Assembly (NCBI RefSeq): GCF_022539315.1
Contig: NC_066343.1
Span: 43,958,433 to 44,022,432 of the forward strand
Source: Serinus canaria
Lineage: Eukaryota; Chordata; Aves; Passeriformes; Fringillidae
Direction of reading: 5' to 3'
DNA: 64,000 nucleotides
The translations under genes and the position numbers were made by a program. The notes below the pieces were generated by a model. That model saw only the letters and a list, made by a program, of their open reading frames with translations. It searched no databases and was not told the DNA's origin. This document shows positions 22,841 to 36,147 of the stretch, one piece after another (position 1 is the stretch's first letter; every line of letters begins with the position of its first letter).

Positions 22841-24540
22841 ATGGTGAAAAGCATCAAATCAGACATTTGATATTGCAGCTTGTCTGATCCATCTTCCTTG
22901 ACTTGAGAAAAGACAAAGTTTGAAATTTGTATTTTCAAAAAAAAATATTTTCTAGCTGCTCTGTTATTTTGCATGAAATAAAACATTACAGTTTCTGTAT
23001 AAAATTTTCCATCCTGTTTCCATGGCCTCTGGCGTACATTCACATAACTTTACACTCACTGAGCTCCATTTTGGCCTGGGTGTGTTCAACCCAGCCTGGT
23101 GAAGAAAGTCTCTAATCAGTTTGACATGCCTGGAGCTGGTTGGAAACTGTACTTGGTATCCTAGCCCTGGTCTTGTAATTCAGATCAGAATAACAATGGT
23201 CAAACCCTTAATGTGCTGCAGCAGTCAATGTCCACTGATTCCAGTGATAAAAGCTACATTATTGAAATGCAAACTGCAACTGGAGTTATGGTATATATGC
23301 ACTGCATATTGGTTTACAAGAATTCCGTCCAAAAAGTGTACAGTGTTTCAAGTTTCTCTACAAATCCACTTTATTCTGAAAACTTGATGTTTTCCTTAAG
23401 CTGGCCACAGCCCAGAAAAAGCTTCACAAATTTTTTTTTTTTTTCTTCTTGCGATGCCTAAGACCCCAAAGCAGACATTTCTAAAAGATGGTAAATTGCA
23501 AAAATGCAGATGAACCTATTGTTAGACTATTGCAAGCTCCAAGAGCTAAGTCATACAGAAAAGTCAGAGAAAGCTGTTAAATCACAAAAAGGGTGTCAGG
23601 GATACCAATTTTATGAACATATTTGAAATGAATAAGCTATAGCAAGAATTTGCATGATTAAAAATGCAGATCACAAGAAAACAGTGTCAACAAGCACAAG
23701 AGAGATTCATGGACTCTGGATCAGTAAAAGAATTAATTCACTGAGATGAAAGGGTCAACTATAGCTAATAAAAGAAAAATAATGCATGACTAAAGAGCTT
23801 GCAAAATACATTCATAGATCATGTTAAGACAAGTTCTCAGGAGGAATTTTTGTACACACTGAACTCCTGTATTCTAGAATGGCTCTTTCTGTAAAACATA
23901 AAATGAGAAAACTTTTCATCTCAATTCAAAGTAACACATCAGTGCTGGCTTGTGAAACAGCTTTAGTCTAGCACTAAGTAATCACAATCCAAATATAATC
24001 AGCTTCAGACCTTCTAGAAGAAAGTTATTGGAGGAGAAAAAACGATCATATTCATTTGAATTTAAAATCAGGAGATCATTTAGAAAAAATATCCAACAAG
24101 AACATAACATGAACATTTCTAGATATTGCATAGGTATTATTTTAAGCTACCATAACTTTCAAAAGTAGGAGAAACTGATAACAGGAAGGCTTGAAAAAAA
24201 AAGGACTGCATTTTTATTTCTAACCTAGTTTCATAAGGAAATGCATTACACCATCTCACTGCATGCATCTGGATCTGCCTGGGTGCATTTCTTCCCCCCA
24301 GTAATATTAATGGATACACTTATTTCTACCAAATTCAATAAAAGCTGGAAACTCCAGAATGGTAGGTGTGAATAGTAAAGGACGGGACAAGAAAGAGAAT
24401 TTTACCCTGAAATCACTACTGGGAGGGGAACAACCTTCCTTTATGCTACTCTCCAATACAGGACTTACACCTTGGAGAAAATAGACTTTGAGATAATTCT
24501 CACAGCGCTATTTGCCTGATAGAAACCATACCTCAAATGA

Positions 24541-24672
24541 CTTTGGCAATAAAAATTATTTTCCTGGGTTGTTTTGTTTTGTTTGGGGTTTGTTTTGGGG
24601 GTTTTTGTTTATTTGTTTGTTTGTGTTTTTGTTGGTTGATTGGTTGGTTGTTTTGTTTTTGTTTTGGTGTTA
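24541..24672. repeat. T/G-rich low-complexity tract
   Basis: TTTTG, TTTG and TTGG units with G runs, and almost no A or C. Similar in kind to the tract at 43835-44065. No coding content. Confidence 0.8.
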
Positions 24673-27020
24673 AGGTTCAGCTCTCCTCTTCTGAGAGGTG
24701 TTGTGGTGAAGCTACTTGCTCAGTTGTTGTTAGGGCTTGGGCGGCCATCCACAGATCCAGAAAGCCTGGGAAGCTCTGGGCACCATCATTTCAGCACAGG
24801 GACATCTGGGGCCAGCCACATCAGAGTCATTAAATTGTTTCCCACCTTCCTCAAGAAGGAATTGATAGCTCCCTAGGCTATCGTGGCTGGCTATTGAAAA
24901 TGTTTTGATCCCTGCTTATCATCCAAAAGCAGAGGACAGCACTCACACCCAAGACCCACTGCCATGAGCTGGGGCAAGCAGGGGGCAGAGGTACGAGGGA
25001 CACCTGCCTTTTCTACCACCACCTCCCTCCAAATCTCACAGCTTTAGTAAGTAGGTCTGAGCCACCAAACCCAGCTCAGCTGAGCTCTGGTGGAGTAGCA
25101 TATTGCCAGCCACCAAGCCTGACCCTTTTAAGGTTCCCAACTGCTAGCTCATCCAGCCCAGCATTCTACTACAGGCTGTGGCTGACAGGCTGCCATCAGG
25201 GAAGACTGGCAGTTTCCCAACACTGGCTGACAGCAATTGCTGCTAATGCTCCCCCAGAGGTTTTGTTGTTATTGGGTTGGGTTTCTTTTCTACTCATTAT
25301 TGAGTCCATTATTGACACTGCTAGCTGTTACTGAATCTATATGGCCACGGTTTTGCATGAAGAGCAGATGCCATGAAGGAGTTTAAACCAACAACCTGAA
25401 AACCAACAAAATGCAGGTCCACCTTCCTTGTCACCTCTACATGCCATTATATCATCAGGCAATTTGTTTACTGTTGCATCCTTATGCAAGCCACATAGTC
25501 ATAGAAATTATTTCAAGAATCAAGGCCTGTATATGCTAAGTCATTAAAGCCAAATATATTTTAATCTATAATTGAGCAAGATTTATTTAATTTAGGTGTT
25601 TTTAATTTATAGTTCTATTGGAATTGTAATGTATTTTCAGCTTCCCATATGAAGATTTGTCAATTTTTACTGCATCCTTTAACTGTTTTCTTCCAGTCCA
25701 AGTTCCAGCAATTTTCCAAAGCAGGTGGTGGAGGAAAAAATTGTTTTCAACTTTTACTTGAATTACTTGATAAAATAGCACATTCTTTTACTGATGGGTG
25801 CATGCTCCATACATGGCATTACTGAGGTTGGCCCATTGAACCACAAATGCAGTAACTGTTGTATCAACTGTACTATTCTTCAAAAAGAAGGGTTTTTTTG
25901 TTTTTTCCAGCCCAGATTTGCTGCAGCATGTCAGCCCTCTCTCAGTCCTGATTATTCCCCTCATTTCTCTCTTGGCTGCTCTTTGCTCTGTCCCTGTTCT
26001 CCTTCTCCCAAGCTCACCCTCACAGGTACCTGGGCAGGAATGCAGTAGAGTGACATTTCAGCTTTCCTTGCAGTATACCCACCTCTGGTGTCCTTGACCA
26101 GCTGTGTCTCATCAACCTTCTTGTGTGCAGCCCCTTGTGTGTTATCCTCTCTCTGGCTCTCAGGGATTGGCTTCCCAACAAGCATGGTATTGCCCTGCCC
26201 TTTCCTTTTGAAGTAGGCAGAGTTGAGGGAGGTCTGGATCCTGGCCCTGATCCCATCCCTATAGGCAGAAGGATGGCATAGTCCCAGGTTAAACCTCTTG
26301 GGAGGTTTGTTAGTGTGCTTAGTGCCAGCAGGACAGTGAGGCTCAATTTGGTCTGCCAGGGTGCAGGAATCTCATTATAAGGCTATCCGAACAAAAAATG
26401 CCAGCACAAACAAAATAAGACAAAACATAAAATTAAAATCTGACAATGACTACCATGGGAGCAATGTGATATTAAATGTTATAATGCAGCCTCTGTGTGA
26501 AGGAATGACTCTGAGGGACTTACTGGCTCAGCAGCTTCACTGTGTGTATCCAGGAGTTCAGAAAGTAATGGAGTGAACATCCTTTTCTCATAACTTTTAA
26601 TAAGACAGCTCATCAGCTGCGTTCACTGCATCCAGAGCAGGAAACTTGACAAGGTGCTTTGTACCAGGAAAGCACATCCAGTAAGCTCAGTGTCAAGTCC
26701 CAGTAAAGGCAGCTGTGAAGTATTATACAGATTTACCTTCTGTGTAGTTAAGAGGGCAAGCTGGGAATTCCAGGGGACAGAAAAAGCCACCCCAACTGAA
26801 TAGCTGTCAAAGTGATAATCCTTTTAAGAGAGTATGTTTGCTGTGTGCTGCTTATTTATACAGAGCCTGTGTGCCTGGTGAAACTTTTCAGTCCTCATGA
26901 ATTCAAAGAGATAAAGTTTCCATTAACACAAATGAGGATGTTATATACCAAGATCCTGGGGCTCTGAGAGTAGAATATTCCTTTGAATCACTAGAAATGT
27001 TGGAATCTTAAAAAAAAGGG
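24673..27020. other. intergenic with GC-richer blocks, nothing recognised
   Basis: The stretches at about 24680-25260 and 25900-26360 are clearly richer in G+C than their surroundings. They have no open frame of note and no recognisable CR1 or LTR ends. They could be decayed transposable elements. Confidence 0.45.
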
Positions 27021-27048
27021 CTTTTCTTTTTTTTTTTTTTTTTTTTTT
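27021..27048 (-). repeat. T homopolymer tract
   Basis: CTTTTC followed by about 22 T, next to an A-run at 27010-27017. It could be the oligo-A tail of a retroposed sequence on the - strand, but no body was identified. Confidence 0.8.
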
Positions 27049-27658
27049 ACTTTAATAAACCATTTAAATTAAAGAAAATCACAAAACACACACACCCTGG
27101 GTTAATTTTTCCTACTTTTTTTTTTTCCTTGGGTCTTATTTTTGTCAATCAGCATTACTTGGACATGAGAACTTGGACATGAATTCTGCAACTGAGAAAC
27201 TACTTCAGTATGGATGTGCACTTGACACTGACTCCTGGAGATTAAGAACTTCTCTTGTCTGTGCCCATTGCTGTAGATCTCCATTTTGACTGAAACCCAC
27301 AGCTACTATTCTAATATTAAAAACCCAGAACAATGAGCCCCCTGTGATGAAATCAGTAGAGAGTATGTACGTCTCCACATGTGCCTGAGAGAGATGTAAT
27401 GAGATAAAATCTGGCAGGGTGGCTGCTCACTGCTGGTGACAGTACTGCATGGACTGGCAACCCTGAGAGTGAAGGTTACCACTACCCAGAAGGTAACCAG
27501 ATATGTCACATCAAACTGATGCATTTAAATACCTGGTCAGTGAGCATCAAGGCTTCCCTGGCAGTGGCAGAAAAGACTTAAGCAAATTTTCTGTTCCTGT
27601 CCTCATGTCCAGACTGTAAAAACCTCTATGCCACTGGTCCTTTAACTTCCTCTGATTA

Positions 27659-27699
27659 AGGTTAAGCGCCTGTATTTAATTTAAACAGGTGCTTAACCT
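27659..27699. repeat. 15-bp inverted repeat with one G-U position, 11-nt loop
   Basis: Left arm AGGTTAAGCGCCTGT and right arm ACAGGTGCTTAACCT pair over 15 bp with one mismatch. That mismatch becomes a G-U wobble in + strand RNA. The loop is AT-only. It could be the core of an old palindromic MITE; no target-site duplication was seen. Confidence 0.75.
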
Positions 27700-30600
27700 A
27701 TTTCAAGATTTTTAAGACTTTTTTAATGAGAATTTCCTAGCTATTTCATTCTAACAAAGTGGGATGGGAGTAGTTAACATGTCCATTTGCCCATTCACAA
27801 ACAAGCTATTTGTCTCCAAAATGCAATTGCTTTCTTTTACCTGTTAGGAAATAACACTGCTGAAGCATCTCTGATGTAGGCGGGAGGTTGCCTCCAAAAA
27901 AATGGCTGAGGCATGGGCCTATTAACCTGACCATGCTGCACTAATGATTTCACTAATGCTTTACCTTCACATGATTGAACAGGGTTTCCCTCAGATGACT
28001 GGACAAATGAGAACATATGATCAGCCTTTCATAAAAGTGAAATATCTTATAGCTGCACCCCTGTCGGTCTTGTGTTATGGGTGAATCTGCATGCAGAGGG
28101 GTGAGCAGGAAGAGAAAGGGAGTTGATTGTAAAACAGCTCCATAATTACCACATAGATGAAGCTATGCATCAGTGAGAAACTTGTTTTAAAATATGTACA
28201 TTGCCATAGGCATGACTGCCAAAGTCTGTTTTCACTTACGCTGATAGAAACCTGGAAAAATCCTATTTTCAGTTAAGTGTCTTCAATTTGTACAAGTAAA
28301 AGTGAGAGTTGCCTCTGTCCCTTCAGAGAAAAAAAAAAAAGAAAAAAAAAGAGGGTGAGAGAACCAAATGCAACATAGCCAGACAAAGGGCATGAATCCT
28401 TTTGCCCAAGTCCTTACACTAAAAGTATTTCCTAGTGAGATAGCGTCCCTTACACACTGCAAAATACCCTATGAAGACTCTTTTCAGCTTCTAAGGAAAA
28501 TGTGGGTGGTGTTTTCAGAGTCCAGTCTTTATTATTTTTTAATATTCATCTGAATTATTATTTTACTATTACCAGCTAAAGTAATAGCAGTGCTAACAAA
28601 ACAAGAAACAATAAATCTTTGTCAAGTGTTCTTGGTGTGGGGTGAACAACCAGTGCTGATGCTGATTCCTTAAGAAAACTCATTTCTTGTAACATAAGCT
28701 CTGCTGAAGATGGTCATGTCAACTGATTAGACTTTTTACTTGGCCATATTGATTCTGTTCTACACCAATGCAGCCCATAATGCTGGCTAATGTTATTGAC
28801 GAGCCATCAGTCCTGCAGAGACGTGTGGGGCATGCAGCTTTCTCCGAACCACAAAAACCTATCCATGAACAATGATGGAGAGGAAGAGGAAGATGCAAGC
28901 AAAGCACTCAGGCTGGCTTCATTCAGCCTGTAATACATTAATGAAAGGCATACACTCTGTTGGAAGAGACAGATGTGGCTCTCCAGAAGCCATTTATTTA
29001 TAAAATAATTATGAATGCATGGTCAAGCCATGGATTTTCATTACAGTGTGCACGTCTAACACTCCTTCTTTGTTCACATTGTGCTCTAAACAAAATATAA
29101 AAGGAGAGCGATAGCAGCAGAGGCCTAAGAGAGATTACTCTCTTTCCCTTTACTACTATTTATTAAACATTGAGGACAGGGGCATACCTGGCTTTGTCAA
29201 AGTAATGCAAAGCTGTTTCTGGAAGGCATACTTCCATTGCAACCAGAGAGGCGGCCCCTGCAGAAGTGCAGTAGAAGGCAGCATCCAGCTCCCTAAATGC
29301 TGGAACTTGTTTGAACAATGCAAGATCATTGATACCAGCTGCTGCATGGAGAGGAGTGAGTTTGATCTTGAGGACTGCTGAGCACAAGGCCTAACCACTT
29401 AAATCTCCATTTCATTTCCTTTTTGTTTCCTTTTCTATTCTTCCTTTCATGCTCTGCCTATTTGAAAGCCCAGGGTAGGGGCTTTGAAAGTTAGTCTGCC
29501 TTTTTCTGTCTCAAAATGAGAAAAGCAGAATAGAGTTATGACCTAGCCATTCAATGAGTTCTGTTTCTTGAAGAGGAGGAAGACTGTGAAACTGGTAAAG
29601 AAGGCAATTATTGTACCACACCATTCACTTCCTGGCATAATAGTTCCATTGTAAGCTGTACTATAGTAATAGGGACATAGGTAAACATTAAGAACTTAGA
29701 GCTAAGAGTTTGCTCTGTGTGCCTTTCTAGGGAGAAACCATAGGATCAGACCATAGAAAGCATATGAGAAGAGGCTCTTCCACTCAAAATTTTGGTGTAA
29801 ATTCAAGTAATCTTCACAATCTTCCATTTGCTTTTCAATGTGTCTATACTGTACAGGTTGTTTGAAAAGACCCATTTCCTTCTTTAGGCTGTTTGGATTT
29901 TAAAGTACAAATATTACTGAGTCTACATCCCGTCTATGGAAAACCTTGCCACTTAGCATGCTCCTGTAAGTTTGTGAAACAACGTGTCAAATACACTGAT
30001 AGCCCTTCCAATGTTCATCAATTATTAGCACCACTGATTCCAGGACAGCGAGCTGTATGTTTGCAAGACAGGAAAAGTGCTATGTAAGAGTATAGATACC
30101 AGCATTATTGCTGGCAATCTACTGAGCAAGTGACAGAACAGTTCAGGCAAAGTGTGATGACCTGCTGCACGTGTCATACATGTGTCAAAGGTAATGCCTG
30201 CAGCAGAAAATTAACAATAGGAACAAACAAAGCAGAGGAGCTGAAGTAACCAACTCCTCTTGAAAGAAAAAAAATTTTTAAAAAGCTGGCAATTATTCTT
30301 GAGTGAAAAGACAAAAACTACATTGGCTGTGGGGTTACATCAGAAACATGATTGTCCACTCAATATAAGTCTTGCTTACAATTTAAATGACAGACAAGGC
30401 TGGGAAGGTGGGTCAGTGATGCTAAACACTTGAAGAAAATTTTTTAATTTTTTTTGCAAAGTTCAAAACACAGATGAATTTTGCAGAGCGCAGCTGCAGT
30501 GATCTATATATATTATTACAAACAAGATAATAGTGTTCATAAGCAGAGATGAAAGTGAACAGGAGCTGGCAAAATAAATGTTAGCTGAAACTGAATCCCA

Positions 30601-33562
30601 CTAACCTCTTGTGGAACATTTGTGATATTAACCCCCTGCACACCCACAGCAGAACATTCACAGGGGGAGGCTGAGCACAAAGCTTGGTGATGTTTAATTT
30701 TAATTTAACACAGCTTATCCAAGAGAGACCATGCTGCTCTGTGGCATGGCTATAAGGGTGTTGAAGAGGATGTGAGTGCATGTGTGAGGCTACATGCATG
30801 TGCAGTTGCAGCCAAAACAAGGTGTCAAAGCAAAATGACCTGGTTTTAGGCTTATGATAAAACAAATTGTCACACTTTGGGTCACATCATGTCAGTATAA
30901 ATCCATAGAAAATTTGTTTCATAGCACTGAGTATGTTCTGTCGTCAGAGATCAGAATTTGTGCAATTCTCAGGCTTTTACATGGCCTTTTCTTTTTATCT
31001 GTTACCAAGGTCTTCCTTTTGAACATTATATTTCCCAGGACATTAAAAATTGGTTTAAGCAATTTTTTAAAAAATAATAATCATAAAAAACCATAATGAC
31101 AAAAAAAAAAAAAAGCTGAAGAAGATCCTAAAGGCAAACCAAACACCATAACCCAAAAAGATTTAAAGAAAAAGACATCCTAATCCTCAATCAAATGTTA
31201 CTATATTCAGGATTTTATATTGTTTCCATTTGACTGGTTGAGAGTTGTAGCTCCCTATACATTAGCAGATGGAATTGACCTCAGTACGCTGTTGTCTTCT
31301 AGGACACTAACAGTAGCCTGGATCAACACATTCAGTCATGATCTTTGGCTCACAGCTAACATGAGCAAAATCTTGACCCTACCGAAGTCATTGGAAACGC
31401 ACTGGCACCAGAATTTCACTGCATAACTGTCAAATATTCTGACTGAAGCATATTCCCTATTAATTTAACCAATCCTAGGCATCACTGAAGCCTAATTTCT
31501 TGTGAATCTCTGAGGTAATTAAATTACTCTCTTTTGACTCTCACGAGTATTTCCTCTGGAAGCTCAGGAGATTAAAATGTAGCCTATTCTTATGCAAACG
31601 GAAGTAGATCCAGCACACAGGTTTTTTAATTTCTTCAGCTGCCCTTTACAGTTTCCCTTTGTGACAAACTGGTGATTTTTGGCATGAGAGAGTTCAGAAA
31701 TAAAGTGTAAGTAGATACCATTTGCTGAAAATTGTCTTACATGCAGAGTTTGAACGAGTTTTCTTTCTTCAAGCATACATTTCTCCTTTCAGAAAGAAGG
31801 AAAAATTGCAGCCTATTTCATATTTGACTATCAGCACCATATATATAGTGTAAGGTCTACAATTCCTTCAGCCACAGATTCAAAAATCCAACTTACTAAT
31901 TTGATCCTTGCAGGTGGAGTTGTAAACATGGGTTTCCATCTGAGTAATTACATTGAAGTCTGTGGTGTTTCTCACTTCCTTCACTATCAAACCTGTACTT
32001 CAGAAGAAGAGGGCATTTTTATCTCTGTATGTGCTACAATGAGAACTGAAACTCTACATGTGTACTAAGCAGTCTATTCCTGAGAGTCGCTTAAACTTTA
32101 TTTACTTTCAGCCCTGGGCCTGGTGCATCACAAACTTAGATCCATTGTCACTCTGGAAGTCACATTCTATATAAACTTACTGTCTGTACATAAATTAATA
32201 ACCTGTCAAGCATTTTTCTTTTAATTCTTACTCTAACTTCTCTTTTAGGTTCCCCTGGGACTGAAGAGACCTCCAGCTTTCTTCCTTTGTTCTGTGATTT
32301 GGGGAAACTGATAAATATTCCTTAGCCCAAGGATTTTTTTTGATGGTGGAAGAAAAGAAGCCATCCTAAGAGTAGTATTTTCTCTGGACTGGTGACTCAG
32401 AGACTTCCCTTTATTTGTGTAAAACTCATGCAATGCAAATATGTCAATAAACATAGTTCTCTTTCATTAGTTGCCCACTTCTGTCTGAGCTCCTCTTAGG
32501 CCTGTATGTACCCAGTGAATAATCCTCAGCACAGTATATTGCAGCTCAGGAATTCCCCAGAAGTCCTATGCCAGCGTGTTGTAGAGTATTACCTGAGTTA
32601 CTATTCAGGCACCTTTCACCTTCTGCCCTGTAGCAGTGAGTCCGAAACAGCAGAGTCCTGTGATGATGCTACTCAGAAGAGAGTCTTTAGCAAACATTTT
32701 TTTTTTTTTGGAGGCGGGGGGGAATAGCACAAAAGAAGTCACAGGCTGAAAACAATAATCAAATATTCTCATTATATTGTAAGGGTGTAGAGAGTTCGAT
32801 TCCCAGCATGTGGCAACATAAGAAGAACTCCTGGGCACTCCCTACAGAACCTAAATCAAGGGTATTTTAATTTGTAGTCCCTGCTTCCTTTCCCACAATG
32901 AGACACAGGACAATAAGAGGGAACATATTTCTCTTGCAAGTTAACTCAACATGCAATATGCAGAAGATTAGTCAAGCTTACTCAGTGCAAGCAATCCACA
33001 GTTTATTGATCTCACCCTATCACTGCTTACATTTTTTATTCTTTAATTTTCTTTCCTTATTTGCTCATTAGTTCAAGAGATGGAGGGAAGGGGGAGGGAG
33101 TGTTAGATCTAATCATTTTTAAGTTGCATTGGAAGAAGAAAAATCAAACAGAGGCATTGTCAAATAGCAATCCCTGAGTAAGCGCTAACTGTCCAAACTT
33201 GTTCTAGATAATTTGTCCCAGCCCACACAGGACAGCAGCATCTGGCCAGCCTTGCAACACTCTACAGAGCTTATATTTCTAATCTATGTGGTTCTTGCTG
33301 TGAAGGGATCATTCCTGCCTCTTGGACAGGCATAGCCAAATTACTAAAGAGGAACTCGAGAAACCATCCCACTGAGTGACTAAGAAATGGATCCTTCTTT
33401 GCTGTTTTCAAGACAAGTGTCATAACACTTTTTTCCAACTTACAGTGTCTGTTAGCAGTACACAGCAAGGGCTTCTGAGGAATTACAGATGTGTAATTGT
33501 TCAGATTAGTGTTTAACAGTAAAAAGCAGTTACTTTCCCCCTCCCTACACTATTAAAAGCAG

Positions 33563-33622
33563 TAATTCTCACAGTTACACCCTAACAAGGGTGGTAACTG
33601 TGAGAATTAAGACTTGTTAGGG
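33563..33622. repeat. 20-bp hairpin with an alternative stem
   Basis: Arms TAATTCTCACAGTTAC (33563-33578) and GTAACTGTGAGAATTA (33594-33609) are perfect. The stem extends inward by ACCC/GGGT with one bulged G, leaving a six-base loop. In addition CCCTAACAAG (33580-33589) is the exact reverse complement of CTTGTTAGGG (33613-33622), so two stems compete for the same bases. No gene overlaps. Confidence 0.85.
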
Positions 33623-33839
33623 GGAGAGGGAAAGACACAATATCTTTTTCACAGATCTGTTTTATTCCTCTTTTTTACCCTCTCTCAAAACTCCTCACCT
33701 TCTCATTATTGTTTAATTTTTTTTCAGAGTTTGCAAAGCTTGGCCGAGGGTAGTGCTGAGAAATTTACACGGAATGAATATCTGATTTTCAACATAATAA
33801 GTAAATGAACACAAATTTAACTTCATGACATTCAATAGT

Positions 33840-34090
33840 AACTATTTTCTAATGCTGAAATAATGGCCTCCAGCCATCTCTGAAGTGTGCAGAGAATAGT
33901 TAGTCAGCAGCTAAGCACAGCTTTCTTTAACCACTATGCTATCAAAGGGAAAGTGGGCAAAGATTGGGAATTTTAATGAACAAATGGCATTCCTAAAGTT
34001 TGCAGTTCAAAGCTAAGTAAATAATGAATAGCTTGAATGCAAATTACCCCTAATTAACTTTGCTAAGTCTGTTTTTAATAAGGATAGATA
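33840..34090. other. conserved-element candidate with POU and homeodomain sites
   Basis: Repeat-free AT-rich sequence. It includes the octamer ATGCAAAT (34037-34044), followed seven bases later by TAATTA (34051-34056). The pairing resembles developmental enhancers, which are common in the gene-poor flanks of factors such as BNC2. This is inference from texture and motifs only. Confidence 0.2.
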
Positions 34091-34306
34091 TGAAAGAATC
34101 ACTAAGACTAAAATATATTACATGCACCACAAACATTGAAGCAGTGATTTTTTTCAGAAGGTGGTAAGTGGATGGAATGAGAGTTTTTCAGCATCTCGGA
34201 TAGCAGTGTATAGGCTGTTGGAGAAACAAACATTAGTGCCTACTGTATTCAGGAATGTGTCCATGACAGTAGCACATCTTACTTAGATGCCACCCAAAAA
34301 AAACCA

Positions 34307-34333
34307 GGGAGGGTGGGGGGAATAGGGATGGGG
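34307..34333 (+). other. potential G-quadruplex
   Basis: Five runs of three or more G within 27 bp, with loops of 1-4 nt, fit the standard quadruplex pattern on the + strand. It lies in a purine-rich stretch that continues to about 34360. Confidence 0.6.
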
Positions 34334-35267
34334 TGAGAGAGAGGAAAGAGGGTGCAGAACTCAGGAAGAGGAGCTACACCTCACTTGGAAAAGACAGCAG
34401 AGCCCACACAGGAGGCATAATTAGGAGAAAGCTCAGTAGATCCCAGCACAGGATACAGGCCTGCCTTTTGTACCTCCATGAACTACGGTGAATGTTGGGT
34501 GTGCAAGGAATGCGAGATAAGGCCCCGAAGGCACGACTCATTACAAACAAAATAATTTAAGGAAGAACACCCACAGAGCGGGAGTAGTCCAGCACCTGGC
34601 ATGCCTCACAGAAAGGTGGGTTTTCAGAAGTTTTCTGAAGCAGGGGAAGGGTGTATATCTAAACACATTAAAGGGACGGCATGAAAGAGAATAGCTTGAA
34701 TCTAAGTAGATTATATCTGTGCTGGAAATAAAATTAATGTTGTATCTCTGCAGACTTTATTTACTGAGAAATGGGCAGTAAGCCCCTGCATTTTTAGGGA
34801 CGGGTGCACACATTAGGCTTCAGATATTCTTGCTGATTTTAATGAAAGCATGAATATACTGGCATTGGAAAATAGTCCAGACAAGAAGTACTTTGGAATA
34901 GCTATTCAGGCATTTGTCTGCACTCTGGAGCCCCAAGAGCACAGATGGTTCTGAGTGTTACACAAGTCTGATCTCTCTGTTCTTTATTCAGGAATTACCA
35001 CTTGAACTCTGAGCACACGGCAAGTATGTTTGTAGAGAATTGTGATTATATACAGCTCTGCATGAGTGCTAGCTATGAATCTGACGATTACTATTGTATT
35101 TATGGTGTGCACTAACGACAGATATAATCCATTAAAATATATGTTTCACAATGAAATTGCGAATCAAAAATAGATACACAATATGGTTGTATAAATCTTG
35201 CAGAAAAAAAATCTGTTTATGAAATTTACTGACTTTTGAGTGTTTGATTTCAATACCTCTGTGTTGC

Positions 35268-35306
35268 AATAATAATAATAATAATAATAATAATAGTGAT
35301 GATGAT
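35268..35306. repeat. (AAT)n microsatellite
   Basis: About nine AAT units followed by a short GATGAT variant run. Likely polymorphic. Confidence 0.9.
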
Positions 35307-36125
35307 ATTCCTTTAGGAACCTTGTTAGAGTTTCTTGGTTTAAAATGGAGAAAAATATTTCACATCTAGCTGGTATTTTCTATATAACAAGTAATCCAGG
35401 AGCTCTATCTTGAATTACAACACCAAATTCTGGGTTCAGGCCTGCTTGTTGAAACACGACTCATGTTGTTATTACATACTTGAATTCTTTTCAAACCCAC
35501 TTCTCCAAAGGGACACAAACATGTAATTCCCTGTATTGTAACTTCTGCAAAATCTCCCTACATTTTGACAATATCATTATTTCTTCAGATGAATATCACA
35601 CTGCAGATAGAATGCTTGGTTTTCCATGTTCTATTTGTTGGGGTCCAAATATCATTCCTTCTTTTTCTTTTCTTTAATAAGGCAGAATTTTCTTTTTTTA
35701 TTTTCAATTTATTTGCTGTATGACCTAGGTCCACAATCTATAATCATTTGTTTAGTTCTCTAAAATGCAAACAAAACCCTCAAACAAAAACCAAGCCAGG
35801 CAGGTTTGATGGCTGTGTGGAAATATTCTCTGAGTGGCCAGGCCAAAAGCCTGGACTCCACATTTTCTTTCCTGTCTGCAAAAAGAGCCAGTGAAAGTGC
35901 TTTGGACTGAGAAAGATACTACTTCATGTTTGCTCTACAACGACCCCTTCAAGTGATCAAGAAGGCTCCCACACTTAGTTATGCTCAGCCAGCAAAGAAC
36001 ATTTTCATGTATTGGAGAACACATCCAAAGGAACCTAAAGTCTGAGCACAGACATATTGGAGGATCCCTTCCCACCCTTAACGACAAAAGTAAAAGAAAG
36101 GCCCAGAGAGTCCAGAAGAACAGTT

Positions 36126-36147
36126 AAAAAAAAAAAAAAAAAAAAAA
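36126..36147 (+). repeat. A homopolymer
   Basis: 22 consecutive A, then GGAAAGAAAGAAA. It could be an oligo-A tail of a retroposed + strand sequence, but no source gene was recognised to its left. Confidence 0.8.

Larger units (their letters stand above)
20111..24540. other. intergenic, no gene recognised
   Basis: AT-rich unique sequence. The only structures noted are a 13-bp hairpin at 21218-21253 and a 9-bp hairpin at 22819-22840. The open frames are short and lack protein-like composition or splice context. Confidence 0.6.
27050..34300. other. intergenic, no gene recognised
   Basis: Mostly AT-rich unique DNA. It contains hairpins at 27659-27699 and 33563-33609, short A runs at 28329-28350 and 31100-31114, and a homeodomain/POU-site cluster near 34037. 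No coding gene, RNA gene or CR1 fragment was recognised. Confidence 0.55.
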
